A stretch of 64,000 nt of DNA from contig VXAA01004051.1 of assembly GCA_013399115.1 (NCBI GenBank), forward strand, positions 228,023 through 292,022, in the 5' to 3' direction. The notes under the pieces are model-generated. The model made no database searches. It saw only the letters and a list, made by a program, of their open reading frames with translations, and was not told the DNA's origin. Every line of letters starts with the position of its first letter. The first letter of the stretch is position 1. This stretch comes from Anseranas semipalmata (taxonomy: Eukaryota; Chordata; Aves; Anseriformes; Anseranatidae). Positions 36,793 through 48,600 of this stretch are shown here, piece by piece. The translations under genes and the position numbers were made by a program.

Positions 36793-39302
36793 GTAAACTC
36801 AGAATGGTTCCCTATGAGACAGAAATGTTAAGATTTTAACTTTGGCTTGGAACGACTTCTTATTACAATGAGTTTTCATACTCTGAGTTCAGAATGAAAA
36901 AGGCAACATGACTTGCCTTTGTTCAAAATATATAATCTTACCTGAAACAATCCGATTTTCAGATTTTTGAATTTTTGAAGTACCAAAATAATAATACATC
37001 TTTCACTGATAAATAGCAGAAATGTTGAAATGACAACGAATGTAAAAATATCGACATCTGTATTCTAGATGAAAATGTTGATAACACTGTTGATATCATT
37101 GTTTCATTGTTGACTTGCACCTGCCTTCTCTGCTAACAGCAGCATCTCCCTGTTTGTTCTGTTTTTGAAGCCAGAAAATGGATGTTGCTTACCTTTTGTA
37201 CAGGCCTGTAGAACTAGGGCCCTTTAAGTACTCCTTCCTTCTGAGCTTGTAAGACCAGTCATTAAGAATAATTGTTAATGGATGGTCTCTATCCAAGTCA
37301 AACCTGTTGCAATCCTTCCATACTTCAGACTGCTGAAGACCTCAACTCAATTTTCTGTTAGAAAACATTGTCTTGAATGCCATCTCTGTGTGGAGCAAAA
37401 TGTCATTGCAAAGTGATAATTTGATGATGATGTTTCCGAAGTACTGGGCTGCACAAAGTAATAATCTTTGGTTAAACCATAATCACAGCACTGGAAACCA
37501 TTGGTTAATCATGGAAACTTCGTATTCAGTGTGGCCTTCTGTGCTGTTCCAAGATATTATGAGAAATGGCCGTAAGGCTGACAGGAATGTATTTATGCAG
37601 TTATTCACATCTTGTGGCATGCACACCACATGCCAAAGGTCATCGGATTTTGGTTTGCTTTGAAAAGCAGGGATCATGAGCAAGACTCGATGTTTGAAGA
37701 TGAAGAGGTTTGCAGCCCTCTGTTCTCTTTATTAGGATAAATGAGGTGTCATGTCCAGCTTCATTTAAATAAATTGTACTCTCTTTTACCCATGATTTCT
37801 TCCAGGACAGTGGGCTGGTGTCATGCCTAGAGCATCATGTCAGGTGATGTTACAAGGTGCAGGTGCTGCTAACACGTTCTGCAGATACTGAAAAGGCTGC
37901 CTGACTTGTGCAAATGCAGCCCATGTACCAGCCTTCCGTCAGGAAGCCAGCCTGGCCGTGGCACTGGGAGGTGGTCCCCTGGGATGGGGATCCACAAGCT
38001 GTAGAAGATCCCTGTAAGGGTCTTGTTTTACTCTGAGGTCTCTGTGCAGTGGGAATGAGATTTTTAGGAAGCCATGTGAAGGGCTGCGGGTGGCCATGCT
38101 GGTTTGCTGGCCACATTAGGGTTGCTCAGACCATGCCATGACTAACATTAGCAAGGCAAGAGCCATAAGCCAGCAGTGGTGGGAAAAAAGCAGAGATCTC
38201 ACCCTAAAGTCCCTGAATGCACAAGTGTAGGTGTTTGAGGGTTTCTTTGTATTGAGCAATGTTCTGAAATCCATGAATTGGTCAAATGGGCCAGTCCTCC
38301 CCACCCTGAAAGAGGCCTCTAAGTAGTGGGGAAGCATCCAGGCCTGGCCTGTCTCTGCGTACCACCGGGCAGCACAGGCGGGCAACATCCACTCTGCCCA
38401 GCTTTCAGACACTGACGTGCTGGGGAGCTGAGCCCCATCCACAGACATTCCCTGGAGCAGCATTTCAGCTGGCCACGCTTCCTCCTGCTTCTCCACTCTG
38501 CTGGGACATGCACGCACAAACCCACACAAAGACAGCTCAGCACTGAAAATGCAGCACAGTGAACTGCCTCTTGCCTGGGTGGTTCTTGAACAGCTGTTTT
38601 GGCTATGACATAACTGCTTTTAAACTTCAAAAGAAGCCTATTTCTGAGCTGGAAACATATGGATCATTTCATAAAAAAGCAATAGCGAGATGTAAGCAGG
38701 CCATGTAGCAGGTAGTGGACACAGTGGAATTGCAGAGTACACATAACAGCCTGTCAGCCCCGTCTTCTGCTCAGCTTTCGCTCCTTAGGGGTCCAATCCT
38801 GCAATCTTTTCTCAAGCAATAACCTCATCCATGCCAACAGAGTCTGCTGTTTCATCTGCTGGTAGCCTGACTGGAATGTGTTTGCTTTGGGAGTGATTGT
38901 GTGCTTTGCTGGTGGGCTCTAAGGACAGATAAAAGGTAGTGCCCAGCTCAGCAGAGTAGATTCTACTGGGGTGAATGAACTCATTAGTAAGAGATTCCTT
39001 TAAAAAGCTGTGTCTTTCGCAAAGCCAATGTGGGTTAGACCTCTTCGGGGGTAGGTGGAGTTGAAGCATGACCAGGCTCAGCTCAAACCCATTTCATGCT
39101 TGCTGTCTGCTGCCCCTGTGAAAACAAGTTTCTTTCTGGTGCCAGTTAGGAAAGGCTGAGGGAGTGCAGAAATCATTCAGGCTGGACTTGGAGGTCTGGA
39201 AATCTTACAGAACTCAGAGGACGCCTGTCTTTTTCAGACAGTGTTGCTGCAGCAGGTCCCACAGATGCTTTGTGACACTGGATCTGCACCTGAAATTCTG
39301 AC

Positions 39303-39320
39303 AAAAAAAAAAAAAAAAAA
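39303..39320. repeat. Poly-A tract
   Basis: Eighteen consecutive A in intergenic sequence. Confidence 0.95.
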
Positions 39321-41670
39321 GATGGAAAAAGTCTTGCTGTAAAACTTGATTATTTTCTTACCGCTATATGCAAGGAGGAAGGAGGGATTTTGTCAAAAAC
39401 AAACATACAAACCAAAAAACAAATTCCTGTCTGGGGCTACATCACCAGTTTTCTGGACCACAAGCTTTTCTGTTTCACTGTCATGGAAATACTTCCCTTC
39501 CCATGAATGATGACTGGAAGCTTCATCTTGCAAACCTCTGTCTGAATTAAATGCCTCTCCTTGAATTAACTCATTGATGCTGACAGCTAGAACATGGCAA
39601 TAGGAGAGAGGTAAGAGAGAAAAAAAGAGATGGTATGTTTAAAAAAATGAAAAGTCTCTTGACTGCCAAAACTACAGTCAGTGGAGGGATGTGGTGGTGG
39701 TTCCAGACTGCAGAAATGAAAAGCTATGATTGTTTAGCTGCTTTCGGGGAAGGGAAACACGCTCCAGCAACATCATTACTCAATTAGTCCCAGTGACGCT
39801 GCTGTGGAAGAGGAGCGCTCTCGTGTGTGAAACAGGATGGGCTCCTGACGGGATGGGCAGCAAACTGCAAAGAGTGTGATGGAGGTGAGGACCACCAGTC
39901 CCGGTGTGTCCTTCCTCTCCTGAGTCCAAGGGGCCGGAGGTATCTTGGGCACATGAGAGTAGGTGTGTGGGGATCTGCTACTTCACTCCCACCTTGTAGA
40001 CCAGCTCCCTGGGGAGCAATAGGTGGCCCTTCTTCCAACCCAGAGATGCCGGGGACAATAAAGCAGACAGCACGATCTGCTGAGGATAAAGTTACAGCCT
40101 AAACCAAGAAACGGTGGTGCCAGTATGTATTGAATACTTAATGTATAATATCTTTATGTGAGGAAACACATTAATGACTAAGGGAGCCTCTGACGTGAGT
40201 CATCTCAACACCTGTTGAAATCCTCCTGCTGGCACGGATCAGCCCTCAGATTTTTAAGGGCAGACTCATGAACCAGGCATCCAGCACTCCGTTATGAAAT
40301 GAGCAAGTGAAGAAAACCTCACGCAACCAACAGCCCTCAGGAATGGTGCGATTTCAAAAATGTGCTGGGAAACGCTTCAACATCACTAAATGGATTTGCT
40401 TGGAAGTCTTACATTGCTGTCAGGTATTGCAACTCCAAAAGATATTTAATTAGTCCCCAGTTAAATCACTCTGATTCTAGATTAAGGATTACACTGTGGA
40501 GTGTTGTCCTGTGGGCTAAATAACCTCGCGCAAGGGTGTTCTGGCATCAGAGATTAGTGTAAGCGGGTGGCTTGGAAAGGGATTCATGCTAACTCCAGAG
40601 CCAAAGACTGTGACAAGAGCCATCCCAAGCACACATTGTCCTTTGCAAAATAATAGAAAATGGATGATTCTCCACTCCAAAAGCATAGTGTTCCTCAAGC
40701 CTAGTTCCAGCACGAGGACAGCTGAAGTGCTGTTTTTTTAAGCACCGGTTGCTGCCCGCAGGCCAAGTATGTGCGCAGGAGAGGGGCAGCCCCTGCGGAT
40801 CCTTGGGTCCTTGGCTGGGGGGAACGAAGCGAGCGGTGGGAGCCAATGGGGACAGCAAAGCACGTGGATCACCAACCCTGTTAATAAGCTTGAATCTCCA
40901 ATGCACTGCCCTGCAGAGAGCCTTCAGCCTCCACGTCTCCCATTTTTTGCTAGCACTGTGATAGTGGGAACTGCAGCAGCTCTGACAGCAGTTATCAGTG
41001 TCTGCATTCCCACATGCTCAGGTCTAGCACTGAGACTGAAGCAGGTCAGACCCAGATGTGATCTGCACCATAACTTGTGACGTGTTATTTATCCTTTCGG
41101 CTATCAGTGATTGGTACAATATCAATTTTCCCTATAAACTGTGTGCTCTGTGCAAGGATGGGGCTTAGCTGTTGAAACAAAATTGCTTTAGGTTACAGTA
41201 AAAGCAACAAAATAAGCACTCCAAAATTATTCTGTATGAATGCTGCACTGACATACAGCAAGGCTTCATTTATCTCTATGCAATTAGATTTGGTTGCCAC
41301 CTTTTTTACAGGAGTTTTTCAGCCCGGAGAGAAAAATGAAACACACAAGCAGCAGGAAGCCACAGTCAGAAATGCTCCCTTCATCCAGGGAAGAAAGGGC
41401 TCTTACATTGTGAAAGGGAGCCTCCTGTTGTTTTCCAACTGGCATTTTCTGGCCAGCTGAAAGCTAAAATAACCCTTCTTTTATGCTTGTGATACTGTGA
41501 TCTAATGGCTAAATGGATTTTTAGTACAAAGCATAATTTCCTCCTTTGGTTTCACTTATCAGTTAATGGAAAGGCCCCCTAATGTATTGATAACCAAAAC
41601 ATTCTGCTTACATCCCAAACAGGAACTGCTCAATGGAAGTGAAAAGCAGATTGTCTTATAGCACTGCACT

Positions 41671-41671
<1 letters not shown>

Positions 41672-41725
<54 letters not shown>

Positions 41726-41745
41726 TAACAATAATAATAATAATA
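41672..41745. repeat. (AAT)n microsatellite
   Basis: About 24 trinucleotide units with two AAC variants near the 3' end. On the reverse strand it produces a long poly-leucine frame that is an artefact. It is the longest trinucleotide array in the window. Confidence 0.98.
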
Positions 41746-42361
41746 TCTTGCTGCCTGAAGCAGCTGCATGCTCACAGTGTGCAGGCAGTTTCAGAAGGCC
41801 ATCAGTAGAAAGGCTGCATGACACGTGGTTCATGTCTCCTCACACTTTGCTGAAGGGCAGGCACTGTTTCCCAGCTTTCCCCACTGCAGCAGAAGCGTCA
41901 CCCCTCTGAAGGGACGGCTGAGCATCACAGGTGTGATGCCACCGAGACGGTGGATGGAGAACTGCATTCTCCTCAGGAAATTCAAGTAATGCATCTGAAA
42001 AGGGAAGCTGCGAGATTGTGTGTGTTTCACTAGGGAAAGAAAATGCCTTCATGAATCTAAAATCAAGAACTTTGTGGAAAGAAAATTCCTGGAAGTTCAC
42101 TGGGTTCCTTTCTTCCATTAATGTTCCCTGTAAAGAAACTTTGCTTCACTAGTCATGGGTTTCATGCCAGCTTCAGTAATTCAGCTGTTGACTTCTCAAG
42201 GAAGCTTGATGGCTCAGCTGAAATTAAATTTACGGGCACAGCTTCCCTCTGACCAAGGCTCACCTCCTCAGATTGATCCAGGTCAGTAGCTCCCACTGAA
42301 GTGCAAGGGAAAAGAGGCATTGAAACCATTTCATCCCACATGACATCCTTGTCTCTCTATT

Positions 42362-43090
42362 GGAGAGACATGGACTGATGGATAGACCACTTGGTGGATA
42401 AGGAATTGGCTGGATTTTCACACTCAAAGAATTGTGGTCAACGGCTCAATGTCCAAGTGGAGACCAGTGACAAGTGGTGTTCCTCAGGGGTTGGTATTGG
42501 GACCGGAGCTGTTTAACATCTTAGTTGGCAACATGGACAGTGGGAGCGAGTGTGCCCTCAGCAATTTTGCCGATGACACTGAGTTGTGTGGTGTGGCCAA
42601 CACGCTGGAGGGAAGGGATGCCATCCAGAGGGATGGACAGGCTAGAGAGGTGGGCCTGTGCAAGCCTCATGAAGTTCAACAAGGCCAAGTGTGAGGTCCC
42701 ACACCTGGCTCGTGTCAATTCCTAACACAAATACAGGCTGAGCAGAGAATGGATTGAGAGCAGCCCTGAGGAGAAGGACCTGGGGGTGTTGGTTGATGAG
42801 AAGCTCAACATGAGCCAGCGGTGTGTGCTTGCAGCCCAGAAAGCCAACCGTATCCTGGGCTGCACCAAAAGCAGCATGGCCAGCAGGTCAAGGGAGGTGA
42901 TTGTTCCCCTCTGCTCTGCTCTTGTGAGACCCCACCTGGAGTCAGCGTTCAGCTCTGGGGCCCACAGCACAAGAAGGACGTGGACCTGTTGGAGTGAGTC
43001 CAGAGGAGGGCCACAAAGATGATCAGAGGCTGGGGTTGTTCAGCCAGGATAAGAGAAGGCTCTGGGGAGACCTTACACTGGCCTTACAGT
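42362..43090 (+). mobile_element. CR1 LINE fragment (part of reverse transcriptase ORF, broken)
   Basis: This is the C-terminal part of a CR1 non-LTR retrotransposon reverse transcriptase. Translation shows [16 protein letters not shown] and the catalytic-box segment [10 protein letters not shown] in one frame. [18 protein letters not shown] follows in another frame. [20 protein letters not shown] and [20 protein letters not shown] continue in that second frame after a stop near 42723. A further shift occurs near 42960-43000. Close to the 3' end, the segment that normally lies between KMIRGLE and the GLFS-KRRL-GDL motif is missing, a deletion of roughly 35 bases. The element stops shortly after GDLTLAL, so the usual CR1 3' UTR and terminal octamer repeats are absent. 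It is non-functional. This family dominates bird and reptile genomes and is the best organism clue here. Confidence 0.93.
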
Positions 43091-44483
43091 GTGTTCTTCT
43101 GACTAAAGACAGGCATGTGCTTCAGCTTCTTGCTTCATCCAGCACTGATGTTAACAGCCATAAATTAAGATTCCTCTAAAAAAAAAAGTTGGGAAAGAAG
43201 TAAAACAATTCATTGTTTTGGAGGAAAATATCCCTTGAGCCTAACTACTGAAAAATCAAACAGCATTTGAAAAGCAAGACATTGAAGCAAACTTGAACTC
43301 ACAGAACATTAGTATTGCTCTGGCAAGAGCACAAGTGATTTTTCTGATAGATGCAATAACAATGCTGCAATTTCATAAAACAATATGTAAACTGAAAATG
43401 CAATACCACCCTCCTATTTGTACACTCCCTGTTACACTGTCATCCTCTTATTGTTAGTTCTTTAAGTATTGTCTTTCTTAGGTTTTAAATATGTCATTAG
43501 CATGATTTGCCACCAATCTTTTTTGTCTTGAAGAGGAATATTTTTTTCCACCAGAGACTGTAATGAAGCCAATTTTTAATATGAGGGAATTCAGGCTTCA
43601 GTGATATCTCCACATTCTTGATGGTTTAAGAGGGAAATGCACAGAAAAGTGCTTGTTACTAGCAGAAGAATAACACCTGAAAACCTGATGTGAGGTGCGA
43701 AGTATACAAAAATGAATCCTTCCCTGCAGGGAAAAGTCTCTGAAAAATTTGTAAAGGATGATGAAGGTGAAACAGATCTCTCTCTGCCCTACTCCCACTT
43801 CTGAAGTAGGGCACCACCTGTACATAGAGATGCTGTAAGAAATGAATCTCCTCTGGATTATAAAACTTGTTTTAACCCCCGAGAAAAAATGAGTTGACTT
43901 GTTTTGATTGATTGTGGAGCACTCAAAAAATGGTGCGATTTCTTTCCCTCCCAGCCCAGGAACGCCATAGCAGAGGGCAGGAGCCAGCAGCCTCCCGGCG
44001 CCTGGACTGTTCCCTTCAAATTTCTCTTTGTAAAACTTCTACTGCCATAGTGCCATCTACAGACAGTTATGGAAATTAAAGCTTTTTGTTGCTGCTAAGA
44101 AAAACAGGTTTTAGTGTTGTTTGAGGATTTATACAGTTATATTACAACAATAACTGTTGCTTACTAGTACAGCAGCCCTTAATTTTGCATTGTGCTCAAA
44201 GGATTTGATACCAAGCCCCACTGAGGCCAAGTCAAAGAGGTCTGTTGGGCTCACAGATGTCAGGATTAGTCTCATTCTGATTTGATGGGTTGGGGATCTC
44301 AACATGGTTATCTTGTTATTAACATAAAAGTTCTAACATAGCACCCACTGTAGGAAGCAGCTTCAGATAGTTCAGACACTTCAGACAAAGCTTCAGACTG
44401 TGTGAGTCCAGGGACACTGGTACCTGAGCTAAAACATAATATTACACTACTGCAATAACTATATTTTCCCTAAAAAACAGTGC

Positions 44484-44490
<7 letters not shown>

Positions 44491-44515
<25 letters not shown>
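44491..44515. repeat. (GA)12 microsatellite
   Basis: An uninterrupted GA array of about 25 bases, preceded by AGAGAAA. It is a possible GAGA-type purine tract. Confidence 0.97.
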
Positions 44516-45619
44516 CAAACACTTGCTACTTGTTCTGATACCTTAACATCAGCAGGCATTTTGAAGGGTAAAAATGGGATGTCACAAAAGTGAAAATTAA
44601 AAACCTGGTCATGCTGAAGAGAAAAATAGCATGCTGACAGTTAGCCACTGGCCTTGTAGAGATGATACAGTATCACAGACACTACAGGACCTGGGGACAT
44701 TTGTGCCTTCATTTCCCTGTTTCTTCTACAGAACATGACAGTGACTCCTCCACTCTCTCTTTCTCTCTTCTTTTTTGCCTTCAGATCTCTGTGTAGTTGA
44801 TCAGTACCTCATCCATGGCTTGCACTGTTACAAAAGTAATGAATAATAGTAATAATAAAAAATTGTAATTGTCTCTCCCCATAACAAAGATTTACACAAG
44901 ATGTTTTCTTATACTCCCACCAGAACAGATTTACAGGCAAAATTAAGCTACTTAGTCAAAGGCAAATTATGGAAACATGTTGTAAAGTTAAGGAGAGAGA
45001 AATTGCAGGAGATAAAATCGATGATCATCTTGCAAGCACTGAAACACTTCCTCTTAATCATAAGGCCAATGGCCTCTGATGACCAAATATATATTTTCCA
45101 CTGTAGCTGTGTCTCCCAAGAAGTAAAAGCTAGATTAAACAGAAGGCAGCAAAATACAGATCTCACTTAATTGCTGCACGAAAACGTAACATTGATATTC
45201 AATATATCCCTAAAGGAACTATTATTACCCATGGTCATAAATTTCCCAATGAAAGGGTTTTGAATTGAAAATACCTTTTTGGTCATTTGGAAAGAAAAGA
45301 CAATAACAACACCATCAAAATCCCACTGGTTTTCTTAAGGAAAGGTTCATTCTTCTGTATCTTATCTAACAAAAATAGGTCCACAAATAAATATCCCTGC
45401 ATATTTCTATTTCATATAGAGTGCATGGGGACATGGTAGAAGCATCTGGAGATGTGATTTTTGAGCCTGGTTGTGACTGAGATGCTAACACGGGTGGACA
45501 TGGCTGTAGATGGGCGCCTTGAACATTTAAAGCTGGGCAGTTAAAAGTGGGTGGACGTAATACTGGCAAATCACTCTCTCAAGAGGCTCTACTAACACTG
45601 GTTTGCAGAGTCCAGCACT

Positions 45620-45647
45620 AAAACAAACAAACAAACAAACAAACAAA
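45620..45647. repeat. (AAAC)n short tandem repeat
   Basis: About seven AAAC units just upstream of a poly-T tract. Confidence 0.95.
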
Positions 45648-45671
45648 GGGAGCTAAAAGGAAGAGTAGTGA

Positions 45672-45688
45672 TTTTTTTTTTTTTTTTT
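45672..45688. repeat. Poly-T tract
   Basis: Seventeen consecutive T, 25 bases after the (AAAC)n array. Confidence 0.95.
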
Positions 45689-48600
45689 GCTTTTCAGCAT
45701 TTTTGTCATTTTAACTATTTCTTGCAAGTCATCATTGAACAAATATTTCTTTTCTAAACATCTCTCACTAAAATTTGGTAGTACAAACCATCTACTAAGC
45801 AGTTACAAAGAACATACAGAGGACTTTAAATTACCATTTGCTTTGGACTATGTATGTTAAATTGAGGTTATAAATCACCCTCTAAACAGAAGGTCTGTCT
45901 CAGACAAAAATTCAAGTCTCTGACATTCGTGTGCATTTATTGACTTTGCTCCAAAACCCCCATTGCAAGGGACACAAAAATAAGAATCCAACAAAATGAC
46001 ACTTCCCCATATGCAGATGTATTATCCTCAGAGAACATTTCCTAAAAAGCAACAAGCCTGTGGGGCAGATCCCACTGCTGAGTCTACCCCAAACCAAAGC
46101 AAAGGTGGAGATGAGGATCTGGCCCTCAAGGAGAGTCCAGAGTATGACCTGGAGATGGATCAGAGGGACCAATGGGCCATGGAGAGCCCCCTGTCCTGAC
46201 ACAAGGAGCCTGTGTGGATGAGACAAGCAAACAGTACTTGCCCATGCAGTCCTCTGGGGTGAAGAGCTCAGGGCTAGGATGAGGGACCTGGAGGAAGGGG
46301 GCAGACGTGCAGCAGACCCAGAAGTGAACAGTCTGCTGCTGTGGCATTGACTCCTGCTGATGAGACGTGTCCCACACTGTACCCTGGTAGGACAGGCAAG
46401 TCGCAAAGGATTTCTACCACAGCAATGCTCTGATCTGGCCTACTGCAGCAAGCCAAGCGCCTGATGCAGCCACCAGAAAGGCTCCCCACAGCACTGGCTC
46501 ATCTCCTCCCCCAGGGAAATATCCCCCCAGCACCAGAGGGGCTCAGACCCTCAAAGGTAGGGAATAAATTCCTCCCACGTATTTTCTCCAACACTATGAA
46601 ATAATGCAGGCGACAAAACTGACACTCTGCCTCTCCTGTCAGAAAAGTGAGAAGATAGCTGTGTTTTAACATTAGCTCCTAAGTATAATTTCCTGTAATT
46701 GTAAAGCGCTTTAGAGGTACTTGTGAACTTGGGTGGATAGCTCCTAACTAAGTTGATGAATAACCCAGGACTGACTCATCTCCTAAACAGAGTGAGCGCT
46801 GAAGGAGGGAACGTGCAGAAAGGTTTTGCCTTCCATTAGCAACACTATCCAAACAACTGACCCTCTCCCTGAGAGATTAGTTCACAGCAGGTGAACTATA
46901 ATCTGCTCTGATCGGCAGGCAAGGAAAGCATTCATTCCAGCTGCATTACAGCCAGAGCTTTTCTTCTCTTTTTTTTCCACACATTGTGAGCTCCTGACAA
47001 AGGGCTCCAGCTACCAGATCAAGCAAACATTTTGCCACTTATTTGCAGAAATGGTTCTGGTCCTGAGTTGGGATGGTAACCAGCTAGAGACTGGCTGATG
47101 AGTATTTTTTCCTGGCATCACCTCCAGCACTTTCTCTGCTGGAAAATGGTCATTTGATAATGTCCAGAACAATAGGCAAGCTTTTGATCAGGGTCAATTT
47201 TGTGCTGAGAAGCTGTTGCCAATTTATGATGCTAAGGATAATCTGCTGGAAACTATTATTTGAACATTACGTGGTATTACCGTCCATCTGATGCACTCAG
47301 TTGCCAATTGAAGGACATTTTTCACAAAACAATCACACCGCCTCTAGATTTCTGGTCCAAAGCCTCAAGAGAATCCTAAAAAAAGACCATTAAAAGATAA
47401 GTTTAAATTCCCCAGTTTGCCATATATTAGAACTCATGGAGTAATTAGTTTTTAATGGCATATATATTTCCCTAAAACCAGCAGCAGTAAACTCTTCATT
47501 ATCTCACAGACAGTAAACATCCATCCCTCTTTTCCCCTTTCTTTTTCTCTCTCTTTGGCCAATAATCTTACCACTTCTCTCCTTGATAATGTTGATGCCT
47601 CTTCTCCACAGGTGTCAATCAGCCTTTTCTCCCCAAGACTGAAAAACTAACAAAAACAAGTTAGACTCAGATGGATTGTTCTCAGCTAAGATTTAGTTTG
47701 AAGATGGTGGCTTGTGTTTTGGGGGTGAGAAAGATCTTGAGTGTTTGAAAAGTTAGCTGTTTGGGTTTGTATGTTTTTTTCCTCTCCCACCTATACCTGC
47801 TGGTCTGATAAAAGGTGTCACCTCTGCTTGCACATGCATCTCTGCTCTCCAATCCTGTTCACTACAGCAGGGGATGTTTACCAGGGATGGTGCCAGCTGT
47901 TGGCCCCAGAAGCTTCTGCAGAGCTTGTGATCCAGCGTGGGCCCAGTTTACCAGGCTGGAGTCACACACGGCTTGAAGAGACATCTCGTGGCCATATCAT
48001 ATACTGCAAAGAAGTTATTTTGTGCGTTTAACATCCCTTGTGTGCAGAAGGGACAAGAACAGCCTGAGTATAACGACTAGCCACAGTGGGCCAAAGAGAG
48101 CAGAGAGTGCCCAAACACAAACTGTGCACCTAATTCAGCATCCAGCCATTCTCTCCAGGTGTCTTCAGAGCATGGAGAAATTGGAGACATATACATATTA
48201 CGTTCCTGTGTATCTAGCTGGGACTTCTATGCATGTAGGAAAGGAACAGCTCGGCAGGGGATGGCAGAAGTCTACAAAATCCTGAGTCTCTAGGAGAAAC
48301 CAGAAAGGGAGCAGCTGCTCACTGTCCTCTAGCACAGGACTCAGAGCCACCAGGTGAAGCTTTTGGGAGCCACGCTCAAGCAGGAGGAGGTGGAGGCAGT
48401 TCCTCCTGAGCAGGCCTCCTGAAGAGTGTCTCAAAAGAAGGAAGCCAAGGGTCTGCCCGGACCAGCCAGGAGATGAGCTAACTCATCGGCTGTGAGTGGC
48501 GAGGCTCTGGTTAGCCTGTGGCTTCTGGCACTTGTGCAACGAAAGCCTCACTGCGCACTGCTTCCTTGCCAGGGGCAGATGGCCAGCCTGACCCACAAAC

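Larger units (their letters stand above)
29260..42361. other. Intergenic gene desert, first part
   Basis: I see no gene here. The ORFs of 60-125 residues are scattered over all six frames, and several simply translate simple repeats (for example, those over the (GT)n and (AAT)n tracts). There are GC-richer patches at 29.5-31.7, 32.8-33.3 and 37.8-38.6 kb and more AT-rich ones around 36.7-37.1 kb. Repeats are listed separately. In human this interval lies between TRABD2B and FOXD2, so distal regulatory elements are plausible but cannot be located without alignment. Confidence 0.6.

Noticed and set aside
41630..41833. Minus-strand ORF with a long poly-leucine run
   Set aside because: It is a translation of the (AAT)n microsatellite.
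42434..43179. Several separate short + strand ORFs that might look like individual genes
   Set aside because: All are pieces of one frame-shifted CR1 reverse transcriptase remnant.
45912..46406. 164-residue minus-strand ORF
   Set aside because: No recognisable motif, and overlapping frames on both strands. The coiled-coil-like text is on the other strand and is reported only as a tentative finding.
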